A stretch of 64,000 bases of DNA, taken from NCBI GenBank assembly GCA_031216915.1, contig CM062296.1, positions 64,324,148 through 64,388,147 of the forward strand, given 5' to 3'. The notes under the pieces were generated by a model. It worked only from the letters and a program-made list of their open reading frames with translations, did not search any database and had not been told where the DNA came from. Shown piece by piece: positions 1 through 11,253 of this stretch; within the stretch, counting starts at the first letter, position 1, and every line of letters starts with the position of its first letter. The stretch comes from Pictodentalium vernedei (taxonomy: Eukaryota; Mollusca; Scaphopoda; Dentaliida; Dentaliidae). A program made the translations under genes and the position numbers.

Positions 1-1302
1 ATACAGTCCAAAACCCCTGCCAGTACCCCCCGCGCTGTCCGTAAACAATTGGAGATGAAAATTATTCTCCCAAAATTGATTGGAAAATACTGAAATTCCA
101 TTAAATTCGGAGAGGAATGAAAGCCACATTAGCAAATCATCTTTCATACCTCTGGTGACCCGTACATGCTGATAAGGCTGTGTTAGACCCATGGTGGCAT
201 TGATAAGGCGTCTGATAAAGGGACGGCCTGGCAAAATCGCCCGACACAAAAAGTTTAAACTGCCAATTAATGACTGCAACTGCTTGAGAGTCGTTTTCAA
301 CTTCTCAAGAATCGCAGTGATCTTTGCCCTGAGCTCTGCAATTTTTTCCAGCGGGACGCGAACCACCATGGCGACTGTGTCGAGTTCCAACTCCAGAAAA
401 CAAAGAAGGGTACGCGGACCTTCGTTTTTTTCTAAAGCAAGTGGAACCCCAAGACGGTCACATTCCTGTAAGAAAACATCAAGCATAATCTTGCATTCAT
501 CAGATGCCGCGCGACCCCCAAACAAAAAATCATCTAAGTAATGCAATAGGTCACCACCAGGAGAAGAGAGGCGTACATGCCATTCCAAAAAGGAAGAGAA
601 TTTTTCAAAAATCGCGCAAGCAAATGAACATCCCATTGGAAGGCACTTGTAAAAATACAGGTCGTCAAATTTGAAACCAAGTTGATCGAAATCCCCTGGC
701 GCAATTGGTAGAAGCCGAAACGCGCTCTTGATATCTGCCTTCGCTAAGAGAGCCCCTCTTCCTAAAGTTTGAACCATGTGGACTTCGGCGTCAAAGCGTG
801 TATACGAGACAGAACAAAGGTGAGGGTCGATATGAGAATTGACAGACGAGTCATCGGGATATGACAAGTGGTGAATTAAGCGAAATTCTCCTGGTGTTTT
901 TTTCGGAACCAGACCCAATGGTGAAATGCGAAGAGTGGAGATTGGTCGATCTTTGAAGGGGCCTGCGACCCGGCCCTCTCGCACTTCGTTCATGATTTTC
1001 TGACGCACAACGTCCCTGTTGAGGGACACGGAGGCCAGGTGTGTGGACTCTGTGGGTTGACGTGGGCCACTGTACTCAAGTGACAAACCAAACTGAAAAC
1101 CATCAGCCAAATATTGTGCTAAAGTTTGATCAGGATAATTATGTAAAGCGTCATTCAAATTTTCAATGTTGATGGGCGTTCTTGCCCGCAGGAAGTTGTG
1201 GGAAGCTGCTACTTTTACGATCGGTTTTAACGGCAAATCCCCTGGAACGAAAATTCTGGCACTGAGCCTGTTGGTGATCCCCACCACATGTTTGACAGAC
1301 AT
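1..1302 (-). CDS. DIRS/Ngaro-type retroelement polymerase: reverse transcriptase-RNase H, 3' end outside window
   Basis: The minus strand is open from the TGA at 1414-1416 to the window edge. The first ATG is at 1302, giving at least 434 codons with no stop. Counting from that ATG, the reverse-transcriptase motifs are ADIKSAF (about residues 189-195), MGCSFACAIFEK (about 223-234) and the catalytic box YLDDFLFGG (about 255-263). They are followed by FTDSAGG near residue 420, the first acidic motif of RNase H. The protein would copy the element's RNA into DNA. The order Gag-like ORF then RT-RNase H, with the style of these motifs, fits tyrosine-recombinase retroelements (DIRS/Ngaro). The recombinase would lie left of the window and is not seen. 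The frame overlaps the end of the upstream ORF, so expression may need frameshifting or internal initiation. The open frame suggests a recent or active copy. RT assignment is secure; DIRS-type rather than another order is likely. Confidence 0.85.
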   Translation of the reverse strand, partial: MSVKHVVGITNRLSARIFVPGDLPLKPIVKVAASHNFLRARTPINIENLNDALHNYPDQTLAQYLADGFQFGLSLEYSGPRQPTESTHLASVSLNRDVVRQKIMNEVREGRVAGPFKDRPISTLRISPLGLVPKKTPGEFRLIHHLSYPDDSSVNSHIDPHLCSVSYTRFDAEVHMVQTLGRGALLAKADIKSAFRLLPIAPGDFDQLGFKFDDLYFYKCLPMGCSFACAIFEKFSSFLEWHVRLSSPGGDLLHYLDDFLFGGRAASDECKIMLDVFLQECDRLGVPLALEKNEGPRTLLCFLELELDTVAMVVRVPLEKIAELRAKITAILEKLKTTLKQLQSLIGSLNFLCRAILPGRPFIRRLINATMGLTQPYQHVRVTRGMKDDLLMWLSFLSEFNGISVFSNQFWENNFHLQLFTDSAGGTGRGFGLY

Positions 1303-1360
1303 GAGAGAAACGACAATTGTGTCTCTTGCATACCCCTTTGTTGTATGCAAAACAAACACC

Positions 1361-2065
1361 TTAGCGTTTGGCAGGCGGCAAAGGCAAATTTGGCTGATTC
1401 CCCTTTGGAGTCATCAATCGAAGCCAGAGATTAGAATTGATTGAGGCCCACGACTGAGCCGATATTGCTTGTCGGAGTCGAAATTGCTCGTCGTAAGCAC
1501 GCCACGCAAAAGTACCGAACCGAGCAGCAGCGTCCCTAATAGTATACATGTATTGTAACATTTCAAAGATTTTAGAGGGGTGTTTCTGTATGAAGATATA
1601 CAGATAAATAAGGAAGGTGTCAGTCCATTGTTCGATTGACGACACCTTATCTTTGATCCGCTTGGACTTAGTTTCAAGAGTTTCGTGTTCAGTAAGGAAA
1701 ATTGTATTGCCCGAGGATAAATCATTCAAATCAGGTGAACTCTTCGACAGTATTGCTAAGTTTATGTATTGATTCGACCAAATTTTCTGTCGAATAGCGA
1801 CAGGAACGTGTACAGCCATGTCATCATTGGACAACTGGACCAACGACGGTCCCCCTGAAGGTCCCTGACCAATTATGTGTGCGGGGGGCGCCGGGAAAGA
1901 GGGTGTCGTAGAACTAGCCCCGTGTGTACTGGGAGCCTCCCAAACATTGAAAATATCGAAGGCTGTATTACCGGCATACATCTGCTCACCCTGAGGATCA
2001 CCCGCAGTCTGCTTCTCCGCCGTCGCTGATGGAAGGTGATCACCTGTTTGAGTCTGAGTCGGCAT
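1361..2065 (-). CDS. Gag-like ORF1 of the DIRS/Ngaro-type retroelement
   Basis: An intact 234-codon frame starts at an ATG (2065-2063) and overlaps the polymerase frame at its 3' end. The first 80 residues are Pro/Ser/Thr-rich and look disordered. From about residue 85 (VHVPVAIRQKIW) the protein is a helical domain with VSSIEQWTDTFLIYL and HPSKIFEMLQYMYTIRDAA. I recognise this as the conserved part of Gag-like proteins that precede the RT in DIRS1-like elements. The role is presumably particle assembly around element RNA. No zinc knuckle is visible. The family assignment comes from pattern recognition, not a search. Confidence 0.7.
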   Translation of the reverse strand: MPTQTQTGDHLPSATAEKQTAGDPQGEQMYAGNTAFDIFNVWEAPSTHGASSTTPSFPAPPAHIIGQGPSGGPSLVQLSNDDMAVHVPVAIRQKIWSNQYINLAILSKSSPDLNDLSSGNTIFLTEHETLETKSKRIKDKVSSIEQWTDTFLIYLYIFIQKHPSKIFEMLQYMYTIRDAAARFGTFAWRAYDEQFRLRQAISAQSWASINSNLWLRLMTPKGNQPNLPLPPAKR

Positions 2066-2118
2066 AGTTGTTGTATCCCTTGACTGTTGACTGGTAGATG
2101 TCTTCGGTGAAGGCTGAC

Positions 2119-2247
2119 TTACAGAAGCAATGGTTGCCGTGATGAAAAACGGCTGGTAGAGGGTCGAACTGACCTCCGCCGTTTAGCAGCCTTGGCCTGC
2201 TGGTGCGTGTGGGAAACATCCACCGAACGCTTCCTTCGAGGAGGCAT
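2119..2247 (-). CDS. Small basic ORF upstream of the Gag-like ORF
   Basis: A 42-codon frame from the ATG at 2247-2245, rich in Arg/Lys (PPRRKRS, KAAKRRRS), resembling a nuclear localisation signal. It ends at CTG TAA GTC AG. The context TCT/GTAAGT is also a plausible splice donor, so this could be a short leader exon joined to the Gag-like ORF. That splice is inference only. Confidence 0.3.
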   Translation of the reverse strand: MPPRRKRSVDVSHTHQQAKAAKRRRSVRPSTSRFSSRQPLLL

Positions 2248-2937
2248 AATACAGTTTTTTAACTTTGTTGATTTCTGACAAGACGTGTTGACTGTTTCCA
2301 CACGGAAAGAATTTCAGAACTGATCACGATGCTGCGCAATGACGTGCGCGGTTCACTCAGCGTCGATTGCATCAACAGCTATAAATAGCCGTCCCTGCAA
2401 GTCTGTAAAACCATAAAGCCGATCTAGAGGAGACAACTTCAAACAAACGTCCCCAGCTCACCGCATCGTTGAATCATTCTGAAATAAACTGATTTACGCG
2501 CAAGGCATAAATCCTCTTATTACTACCCCTCTGTACCATTTATTCCGGGTTGCTGAAATCCTGTACCTTGTTATCCTGTACCGTTCTTTCCTTCTACCTT
2601 GTGGATACATCTCTGCTGCTCCATGCTAAGTATATTTTTCTCAGAAACTAATAATATTCTCAAGTTCTATGTGATTTTTTCTAGTTTATTTTACAGCTGA
2701 TGAATGTCCAACCACGACCAATAATCAGCGAAGCTGCGACAAGAATTTCTCACCAGAGTTTTACATCATTATTGATATTGACTATAACTCAATCTTCACC
2801 CCGATTGACTGCTAATTAATTGTACGCAGGCGGCATATCGAGACTAACTCGTCAATACAGTCATGCATGTTGATTGGGGACGAGGGTGACAACTTTACAA
2901 TTTTCGTAATCGTAAGAATTTAGCAGAGGTAATATAA

Positions 2938-4276
2938 CAATAACATGATTTTGGAGGGCATTATGGTTCATTAGCGGCCCCGCAGCAATGGTGAACAACC
3001 CAAGGGTTTATTAAAGGCCCGAGACTAAGACTAAGACCAAGGGCTGTTCATCATTACTGCGGGTTATGGACTATTCGACGAAAGACAAATTCGACGAATT
3101 TTTTTTAGGACGGTTCGACGAGAATTTGGACGATTCGACGAAACTTCTGAACAAATTCGACGAAACTTTAGACGATTCGACGAAACTTTGGACGATTCGA
3201 CGAAACTTTGGACAGTTCGAAGATAAAAAAGTACAAGTTCGACGAAAACTTTTTATTTATTTCTCCCAGTGGATTAAAAGAAGTTATTTTTACAACATAC
3301 CCCACCCAATATAACTTTGAGTAGAGTATGAATGAATGAATGGTTTCGCGCGCCGAAGGCGCGCAGGGATGGATTTGGGGAATGAGCCCCTTTCGACCCT
3401 CGTTGACTGTATGGTTTTGTCATGTCCGAGCGTGGCAGAGGAGGGTTAATATGCTAATCGGAGAGATTGGGAAGAATGGGGCAAGGGATGTCATCAAGCA
3501 GTTCGTCTACGAGTGTTGGGAGAAGAGGAGAAGCATGGGAATAGGAAGGCAGTTGGGAGTACAGTGATAACCAAGACTTTCCCGTCCGAGAACCGCGACA
3601 AATCAGCGGCTGGCCAAAGTGTTATTATTATTACCAGAAGATAAAATCATGCCAGGCCTGGAAATTTTTAGGCGACGATTCCATCCTTCTGTGTCATTAT
3701 TAGATCTCACATGCTGGTCAAAGACAGACCAAGTTGACACAGGAAACATAGGATTATCGATCCACGTGTTTTGAGTATATTCCAGCAGTTTGGCTGGAGG
3801 ACTGTTTGATGTGTTACTACAAAGCTCTTTCATTGAATTAAAGTAACTAACAATGCGAGTTGATGGTAGAAATGCAAGACATAACAAACATCGAATAAAC
3901 TTGTATGTGTTGGTGCGTTTTCTATATGTCTCTGAAAGACCACATTGTTGCACTTTTCGCCAGACTGCCTGCGCCCAATGAAAGACGCAACCCTGTATAA
4001 TGACATTGGGAAACTGTTTTTCAAAGAGCGGTTTAACAAAAGGCAAGAAACAAATTGCTTGGTCAATCGTGTCTTTAATATCATTTTTAAAAATATATTC
4101 GTCGAATTGACCCTTTTAAAAAAATTTCGTCGAAATTGTCTTCCGTCGAATTGTCTTCTCGTCGAATAGTCCATTTCGTCGAGTTTGTCTTTCGTCGAAT
4201 AGTCCAGATCCCATTACTGCAGGGCCGCTAATGAATCATGGTGCCTGACAACAATCATGTTATTACTATTATTACC
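2938..4276. mobile_element. MULE-type inverted-repeat element
   Basis: The left end (GGTAATATAACAATAACATGATT, continuing to the GCGGCC stretch near 2983) is mirrored at the right end (GCAGGGCCGCTAATGAATCAT near 4219, then AATCATGTTATTACTATTATTACC ending at 4276). A second, inner inverted repeat is built from TTCGACGAA-type units at about 3066-3240 and, in reverse complement, 4080-4205. The same terminal sequence forms a compact element at 63397-63587. A MULE transposase fragment lies inside. Boundaries are within a few bases; I did not find a clean target duplication. Confidence 0.6.
3603..4046 (-). pseudogene. MULE transposase fragment
   Basis: About 147 codons on the minus strand match the C-terminal half of the MULE transposase domain. 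Diagnostic pieces are FPNVIIQGCVFHWAQAVWRK (the conserved C-x-FHW block), FLPSTRIVSYFN, and WSVFDQHVRSNNDTEGWNRR (the NN-x-EGW block). The catalytic N-terminal half is absent and the open frame starts without a clear ATG. This is a broken remnant inside an inverted-repeat element, presumably once encoding the enzyme that moved it. Confidence 0.65.
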
Positions 4277-4489
4277 AAGCCGTTGTAACGAACGAACGAT
4301 GATTTTATCAATATACTTACAGTGCGACAGCAGACAAGCAAACAAATTGTCTCTTGATGGATGTGTAGATAAATCTGGTGACCCTTAAAAAAATCCATAA
4401 CGTGTACAGTCACTGCAAAAGTAGTCTTCCAAATTACCCCAGTTGTTACATATGTATGGCGTACGAACAGGTTCGAAAATAATTATTGA

Positions 4490-5225
4490 GGTACATACTA
4501 TATTATTTGAGGTTCATCCTATATTATTTGAGGTTCATCCTATATTATTTCAGGTTCATCCTATATTATTTCAGGTTCATCCTAAAATAATATTTATGAC
4601 CCTCTCGTACGCGATCAATAATTTGTCCGACCCTGGATGGACTATAATTATTGTTTCATGTTGAACCAGGTTCGACATAAATATTTCAGGTTCATCCTAT
4701 ATTAATTGAGGATGAACCTAAAATAATTTGTCCGACCCTGGATCGACCATAATTATTGCTTCATGTTGAACCAGGTTCGACATCAATATTTGAGGTTCAT
4801 CCTATATTAATTGAGGATGAATCTGAAATAATTTGTCCCATCCTGGATGGACCATAATTATTGTTTCATGTTGAACCAGGTTCGACATAAATATTTCAAG
4901 TTCATCCTATATTAATTGAGGATGAACCTGAAATAATTTGTCCGATCCTGGATGGACCATAATTATAGTTTAATGTTGAACCAGGTTCGACATAAATATT
5001 TCAGGTTCGTCCTATATTAATTGAGGATGAACCTGAAATAATTTGTCCGACCCTGTTCATCCTATATTAATTGAGGATGAACCTGAAATAATTTGTCCGA
5101 CCCTGGATGGACCATAATTATTGCTTCATGTTGAACCAGGTTCGACATAAATATTTGAGGTTCATCCTATATTAATTGAAGATGAACCTAAAATAATTTG
5201 TCCGACCCTGGATCGACCATAATTA
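4490..5225. repeat. 105-bp tandem array with internal palindromes
   Basis: The landmark TTGAACCAGGTTCGACA recurs at 4661, 4766, 4871 and 4976 (exact 105-bp spacing) and at 5131 (155 bp, because a 50-bp segment ending in TTTGTCCGACCCTG is duplicated). Each unit holds the palindrome AGGTTCATCCTATATTAATTGAGGATGAACCT. The left edge (4495-4570) is a short 24-bp repeat of GAGGTTCATCCTATATTATTT. Confidence 0.9.
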
Positions 5226-5539
5226 TTAAGGATGATGCTAAAATCCCACGATGCAATACGCTCCACGAGCCAATCAGTTGAGTCGTTACAAACGCGAACA
5301 ATGGGACATAACTGGGGAAAAAAGCAAGATAAACTTGATGCAGGCACACAGCTTCAGACAAAGAATCCCGCTGAGAGATTGTTTTGTATGCGCTTCACAC
5401 GATTTTTTTCCGACTCTTTGTAATCACGCAAAATAAATAAGATTTTTTCCCATGAAAATGTCAAATGGGCAGTGTTGATTGTTTACTATACTGTTACAAA
5501 CAAGTTGTGTTTTAATATTGAAATATGACTCGCTAACCA

Positions 5540-6460
5540 ATAGTGTTGCGGACCGGACCGCAAACAAACGGTCCGGTACCGGTCCAGGCGTGGTCCGCGG
5601 TACGGTCCGATGAGGACCGGGCCGCCCCTGCTGTACCGGTACACAGGCACGCTCGACCGGTCCGAGGCGATCCAAGGGACCGGTCCAGGGAGACGCAAAG
5701 TGAAGTTTTGCACTCTCCCAATTGATTCACAAACTGATAATTTCATCTTGATAGACGGTGAATACATTGAAGTCGAGTAAGTTTGAAGTAACTGTCAACT
5801 ATATTGAGCCAATCTGTCACCAATCAACCACCTGCATCCTGTGATTCCTGTCACGGGTGTCGGGTGAAGGTATCAGCGATGAGCGGTTCTACAAAAAAGT
5901 TCCCAAAATAGCGAACGCTCAAATTCGGTGACAAGAAGCAGTCATTCAATTCCTTTGTCGGCAAAGAATTTCAACGTGTATTGTGTATCTATTTCTATAA
6001 ACCCCAACCTGGATTACGTGCACATGGAAACTATTTAGTTGGTAGTAACTTGGTCCCTGTATTTCATCTGGTAGGGTTGGTGTGGTGACCCTATTAAATT
6101 GGACCATGGGCGCAGGTCATGGGGGGTGGGGGGGGGACGTGTGCCCCACAAAGTTTTTCGGGGGAGGGGGGGCATTACTTGTTATGTCCCCCGCGCTCCT
6201 CCCACATATATAGGACAGATACCAGCTGATATTGTTCGAGCAATGCTGCAATAGGCGAAAATCGCGTATTTTCAGCTTGCTTTTTCAAAATGGTTGGCCC
6301 TGTGCATTGTGTAGCTCCCCCCCCCCCCCCCCCCCCCGAATTGGACCGCCTTGGACCGGTCCATCTAGAAAAAAAAATGGACCGCCTGCCCGAATATCGG
6401 ACCGCTATTTCTTGGACCGGACCGGAACACCATTGGCGGTCCGGTACGGTCCGCATCACT
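5540..6460. repeat. GGACCG-rich repeat blocks next to the assembly gap
   Basis: Blocks at about 5540-5700 and 6340-6460 are dense in GGACCG/CGGTCC words, with short inverted pairs such as GGTCCGGTACCGGTCC. They resemble the two ends of one DNA transposon, but the gap at 6461 removes the junction. Between them (5700-6340) is unassigned sequence with poly(G) and poly(C) runs near 6121 and 6317. Confidence 0.5.
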
Positions 6461-6560
6461 NNNNNNNNNNNNNNNNNNNNNNNNNNNNNNNNNNNNNNNN
6501 NNNNNNNNNNNNNNNNNNNNNNNNNNNNNNNNNNNNNNNNNNNNNNNNNNNNNNNNNNNN
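6461..6560. other. Assembly gap (100 N)
   Basis: One hundred consecutive N. Poly(G) at 6586-6604 and poly(C) at 6317-6336 flank it, so the gap probably marks sequence that could not be assembled. Any open frame crossing it is meaningless. Confidence 1.
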
Positions 6561-7115
6561 TTTCACATTTTTTTTCGGGGGTGGGGTGGGGGGGGGGGGG
6601 GGGGCATATAAGATAGTGCGTTCGATTCAATAGGAGTCATCTAATTACCACAAAAAGCGACAATCCTTCCAAAACCCGACTTTATTTGCTTCGGATTCCT
6701 CCAGATAATAGCCGTGTTTCTGGTACTGATGCGGATTTTTTCCTTTTACTAGTTCGGATTCTTTGAGAATCCTCGGTTTCTATCTTTTGGTTTATAAGAG
6801 TAGAACGTAGTGCTATAGTTTCTGATTATTCCCTTATTTCTATTGTTCGTATTCTTTGAGATTATAAGTATGCGTAAGGCCCAAATGTATACGTGAAAGG
6901 CCATGAAGCTAACCTAAAGTCCCCATATATTTATCAAGCTATTCTCTTGACAGTCGACTACCTCGTCCATGGCTCTTAGACATATGGTTGGTGGACTCAT
7001 TGGTTGGGTAGTTGATAACAACACAATTTTTACATTTAAGATTCTTTAATTCAACAACAAACAAAATTACAACTTTATATGTTATAAATCAGTCTCTGCG
7101 CTGATGTCTTTCTTA

Positions 7116-8179
7116 TTAAACGAGCTCAATCTCTCCACGTAAAAGCTGCTCGAGTACAGTGTGTGGAACATCACGAAAATACGTTTCGAATGGAACTCTC
7201 ATTCTTACAAAGTCTCTTGGGAATGGACTTCTTAATTCTTGGTTTCCTTGATTGATAAGCATTCGGCGCCCCACCCGGATCAAACACGGAATAGTGAATA
7301 TTCTTTAATCTTTTTATCTTCATTCTTCTTTGGCTTTCTTCCTCCATTTCGTTTGGGTTCTCTTATTTCGAGGCTTCTCTTCTTTGCAATATCCATTGCT
7401 TTGGTCACTTGTTCCCAATTTCTTGTGGTTAACTGGAATCCAACGTCGTTCTTGAACAGTTGAACCTGTAAATCGTTGTTGAGTTTGAAGACGGTCACAT
7501 TCGTAGACATTCTTCTTCTTTTGGCTGCCGAAACACAAATGAGCCAAAAGCCAAGCGCGCCCTTGTTAATAGTTTTTCTTCAATACAGCGACATCTTGTG
7601 GCTGGTTTCCTCAATGACGTCACTAAGCATTACATCATTATCCATTAGATCAGCCGTAAACATGTCGACTATAATGGCTTCCATCGGCACAACCGCGACA
7701 TCGATGTTTCAAGTAAAACAGTCAGTATTGTCCACACACTGGTAACGACCCTTCGTATTAAACTTCCAATATCTGGAACTCTTTTTCAGGAACTTCTCGA
7801 ATGGTCTGTGCTGTGGTGGTAGTCCATGGGAATCAAAAGGCACTCTGCACCGCGATGACTCACAATGACAGCCACCCAATGTTCTCCTTTTCTGTGGTCT
7901 TTTATAGACAACACGGATCCAGATGGAAACCATAGTCAACATGTTTACCACTGATCTGATGGATAATGATAAACCAACCTACAATTAAATATATAATGTT
8001 CCCCATCTCCGTTCCTCATCCTCATACCCGGAGGTACGGCGGACACTATGGGGCAAATCGATTGAATGTGTGAGCGTTTCGATTACTGCATCGCAAGCTA
8101 AGTATAAGTGAATTATCTGATTCTCACGGCTACCGGCTCCATAATATTCTGGAAACGCTAAATCATCCTTCTCATGCAA
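7116..8179 (-). pseudogene. Unidentified, coding-like minus-strand region (decayed or split gene)
   Basis: Four consecutive minus-strand open stretches look protein-like. (1) 8179-7985, with LAFPEYYGAGSRENQIIHLY. (2) 7951-7709, Cys-rich, with GGCHCESSRCRVPFDSHG and YQCVDNTDC. (3) 7510-7280, beginning at ATG TCT ACG and ending in a Lys-rich tail. (4) About 7260-7116, with RVPFETYFRDVPHTVLEQLL, ending at TAA. Stretches 3 and 4 are in different frames. No family is recognised. Either a degraded element ORF or exons of a gene with short introns would fit. Confidence 0.3.
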
Positions 8180-8183
8180 TGTT

Positions 8184-8410
8184 TAGCCCTTTAACCAACG
8201 TGATGGACAAAAACGGCCAGCGCTATTCTCTAGAATCGCCAATTAATTTTTATTATCTTCTCATTTTTTGTCTCAAAAACATAGGTTTTGACCCCCTCAT
8301 TTGAACGAGCTCGTTCCAATGAGGGATCATAACCTATGTTTTTGAGACAAAAATGAAAAAAAATGCAATTTTGCAAGGTCGTCTGCTTTTCGTGTTAGGT
8401 AAAGGGTTAA
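8184..8410. mobile_element. piggyBac-type hairpin MITE, copy 1
   Basis: The termini are CCCTTTAACCAACG and GGTAAAGGGTTAA. The centre is a long palindrome around GAGCTCGTTCCAATGAGG, with arms reading CAAAAACATAGGTTTTGACCCC and its complement. TTAA survives on the right and is TTAG on the left. TTAA plus CCC ends is the piggyBac signature. No coding capacity. Confidence 0.7.
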
Positions 8411-10236
8411 CATCAACATTTTCCATCACGCGGTTCGCGTGGAGGCGTTCAACCTGGTCGAGAGCTTCATCGAAGACTACAGGAAAGAATCAGTTTGGGT
8501 TCTACAAAAAGGTTCTGACTGAATAGTTTCCATCCATTTCTGGACATTTCCAAATGATCTGCAACACATGAAACATTAACTATGTTTTTTTTAACTGAAC
8601 TGCCTTTAAGGGTTGCATGGACTTGGAAATTTTCAAATGGCGTCTTGGTTGTTTAATAGTGTTCTCAAAATGGAAGTTGGGATTTTTAATTTGATGGGCT
8701 TGAAGTTATTTTTAATGGACATTTTATGCAAAATGTTGTAAAAACAGGAAGAATTTTAACCAATAGACTTCATCTTACATATGAAGTTGTTAATGACGCT
8801 TGATGGAGAGTTAATCTGAGTTATGCCTGGAATGTTCCACAATCAGAAGTAAAGCATCAGTGAACTAGTTTTCAAATTTATTCGCAAATTTTCATTTACA
8901 TTTTGCGATACAAATAGGCTGCAGTTGATTATCTTGTATCGCAAAATGCTATACATAATTGAATATTGTGTAACTTTTTGTAAGTTTTGTATAGCAAAAA
9001 GCAACGCGACACTGCTTATTTTGAGCCCTGGTTGAACATTGTCCACGAAAAATGAAAACACCGGTACAATGTGAATACCTGTATTTAATTTTGATCGCAC
9101 GATATTATTAAAATCTGAATACCATGAAGCCCTGCATCCCCCAACCCATACGCTAGACTCCGAGAAGGCAAAGGCCTCTTCTCTGACTATTATTCTCAGA
9201 TAGTGATTCCCTGATAGCGTACAACTGTACCCACTGATCCAGCGCGGGCTGGGCCAAGAAACGTTACCAGGAAATGATGCTTGGCGGACCCCAGACCTGG
9301 AGAAAGTTTTACTTTTTAGATCTGAACGTGCACTGCTTCCTTGCACCTGAGTGATCAATGGCAGTTCACACAAATGACATTTCCATGGCATATTTGTGTC
9401 ATTTTCGTCACTCATTCGGCAAGAATGGTATAAACAGAGGGTGGAGGTGTGCGGACCCATCGGGCAGACCATCGTTCGACCAAACGGAAGATTTTGCTTT
9501 TTCTGAAGTAAAAGGACGCTGTTTCCTTGCATCTGAGCAATCAGTGGCAGACCAAACTAAAGGTATATCGAAATGTTCACGTTGGCAGTCCACATAGAAC
9601 ACATTTCAATATATTGTCATTCTATGCAATAAGATCCATTTCGTCTGTTGGGCATTTTCACATTTCAGGCGCCAACAGGTGTTGGACTGAATTAATTTTG
9701 CGGGTCCCAGGGGCCACCCGATATGGGGGCCCACCGGGATTTCCCCAGTGGACTATACATCCAGCCCCCCTGCACTGACCCTCCAATGACCAGACGAGGA
9801 TATATGGGTTGTTATATTTGGATCCATGAAGGCAATGCGACTTGGAGGGGTTTCCCTCACCCTGTTTATGAACAAGGTATCCTTATTCCGCCATCGCTAT
9901 GATCGGATACGCAATTAATTTGTTTTCGGTTTTTGCGTTCACAACACAGCATGTGGACCTCTGGTTGGAACGAGCTCGTTTTTATGGAAGTTCATAAGGT
10001 CAGGTCCGAAGCCGCTGGGGGTGAGCGGTTCGTCCTCCTACCGCATGACCATGTCTGTGGGAAATTTTTGTTGTCCATCGAAAAAAACTGTTGGCCGCTC
10101 GAATACCGACAATTCTCGTCCCACCATGTCCTAAAGTATTTCCAGAAGCGCACAAGGAAGTTATTTAGTTGGTTTTGAAAGAACTGTTGGAACTCTGCTA
10201 GTCATGGTTGGCACATGGTGAATATGCCCTCTGCTT
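8411..10236. other. No supported gene; partial local duplication
   Basis: Nothing recognisable is encoded. About 190-bp-spaced similar segments occur at about 9270-9365 and 9450-9555, both ending in a CTTGCA(C/T)CTGAG(T/C)(G/A)ATCA(A/G)TGGCAG motif. Open frames here overlap this duplication and show no family motif. Confidence 0.5.
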
Positions 10237-10487
10237 TTAACCCTTTACCTAACATGAAAAGCAGACGACACTTGCAAAAAAAATTCTTGAATAACTAATT
10301 TTTTTCATTTTTTGTCTCAAAAACATAGGTTATGACCCCTCGTTGGAACGAGCTCGACGAGCTCGTTCCAACGAGGGGTCATAACCTATGTTTTTGAGAC
10401 AAAAAATGAAAATATTTTGAAAATTAATTGGCGATTTTTGAGAATAGCGCTGGCCGGTTTTGGCCGTTACGTTGGGTAAAGGGTTAA
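10237..10487. mobile_element. piggyBac-type hairpin MITE, copy 2
   Basis: TTAA-CCCTTTACCTAAC at the left and GTTGGGTAAAGGG-TTAA at the right. The inner near-perfect palindrome is centred on GAGCTCGACGAGCTC, with arms ACGAGGGGTCATAACCTATG and its complement. Both TTAA sites are intact. Confidence 0.85.
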
Positions 10488-10617
10488 CTCACGTCCGACA
10501 TACTGTTCAACTGCAATGACAGCCATCTCGATTGAGAAACGCTCATCACTCCAAACTGAAAGAAATACCTACTCCGATTGTTTCCTTCGTTATTATATAC
10601 ACAACTCTCGTAAATGG

Positions 10618-10802
10618 GGGTGCGGTGGCGTTGCCCTGCCTGTGCTGCAGTGTGGAGTTACGATGTTGGGGAGCTGGCAGCTGCCCGTCGTTGCTCGGTG
10701 GTTCTCTCCGGGTACTCCGGCTTCCTCCACCCGTAAAACTGTCACGGTCATGATTAACCATTGTGCATAAATATGTGACCTTAAACAACAACAATAAATA
10801 AA
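10618..10802 (+). mobile_element. SINE 3' fragment
   Basis: Contains the shared SINE body from GCCTGTGCTGCAGTGTGGAG through GGTGGTTCTCTCCGGGTACT and CCGGCTTCCTCCACCCGTAA, to an (AATA)n-type tail. Same body as the longer copies at 11786, 12671 and 57756. The head is missing. Confidence 0.8.
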
Positions 10803-11253
10803 TAACTCTCGTAAATTCCTTGTTCCGGTAATTAAACTCGTTTTTTTGACATTACTGTCAGTGGCTAATACCTTTCAACTCGACATTCAGGATGAACTAA
10901 ATGTTTCATTATTCCCATTTTTAGCTAAGTAGCATTCCACTGTGATTGAATGCGGTAATTCTCTTGACAATTACAACAGGTCGAGAGATCAGTATGGGTG
11001 CTGAAACTCGAACACACGAGGCTGGTACATAAAGCGACCGATTTAAGACGATACTAAGAGATACATACAGCCAGTGTGGTTGGTAATGCCCTTTATTTTT
11101 CCATCGACAGCTACACCACTCTCTCGTTCTTTGCGATTCACAACTCGTAAACCTCATCCCAGATTCCTAGCGTAGAGCGGTCGAAACACCTTCGGCGTCA
11201 CCATCTAGGCCTACTGGTTGTTGCTCGAGCCACCAATGAAACAGATCGAGATA

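Larger units (their letters stand above)
1..2640 (-). mobile_element. 5' portion of a DIRS/Ngaro-type retrotransposon
   Basis: The unit includes the RT-RNase H frame, the Gag-like ORF and the small basic ORF, all reading leftward. The 5' noncoding part (about 2302-2640) contains CTATAAATAG at 2379-2388 and GAAATAAACT near 2480, read on the plus strand. I could not delimit the terminal repeat because only one end is in the window. The right boundary is approximate. Confidence 0.6.

Noticed and set aside
6175..6633. Open frames across 6175-6633
   Set aside because: They run through the 100-N gap and poly(C)/poly(G) tracts.
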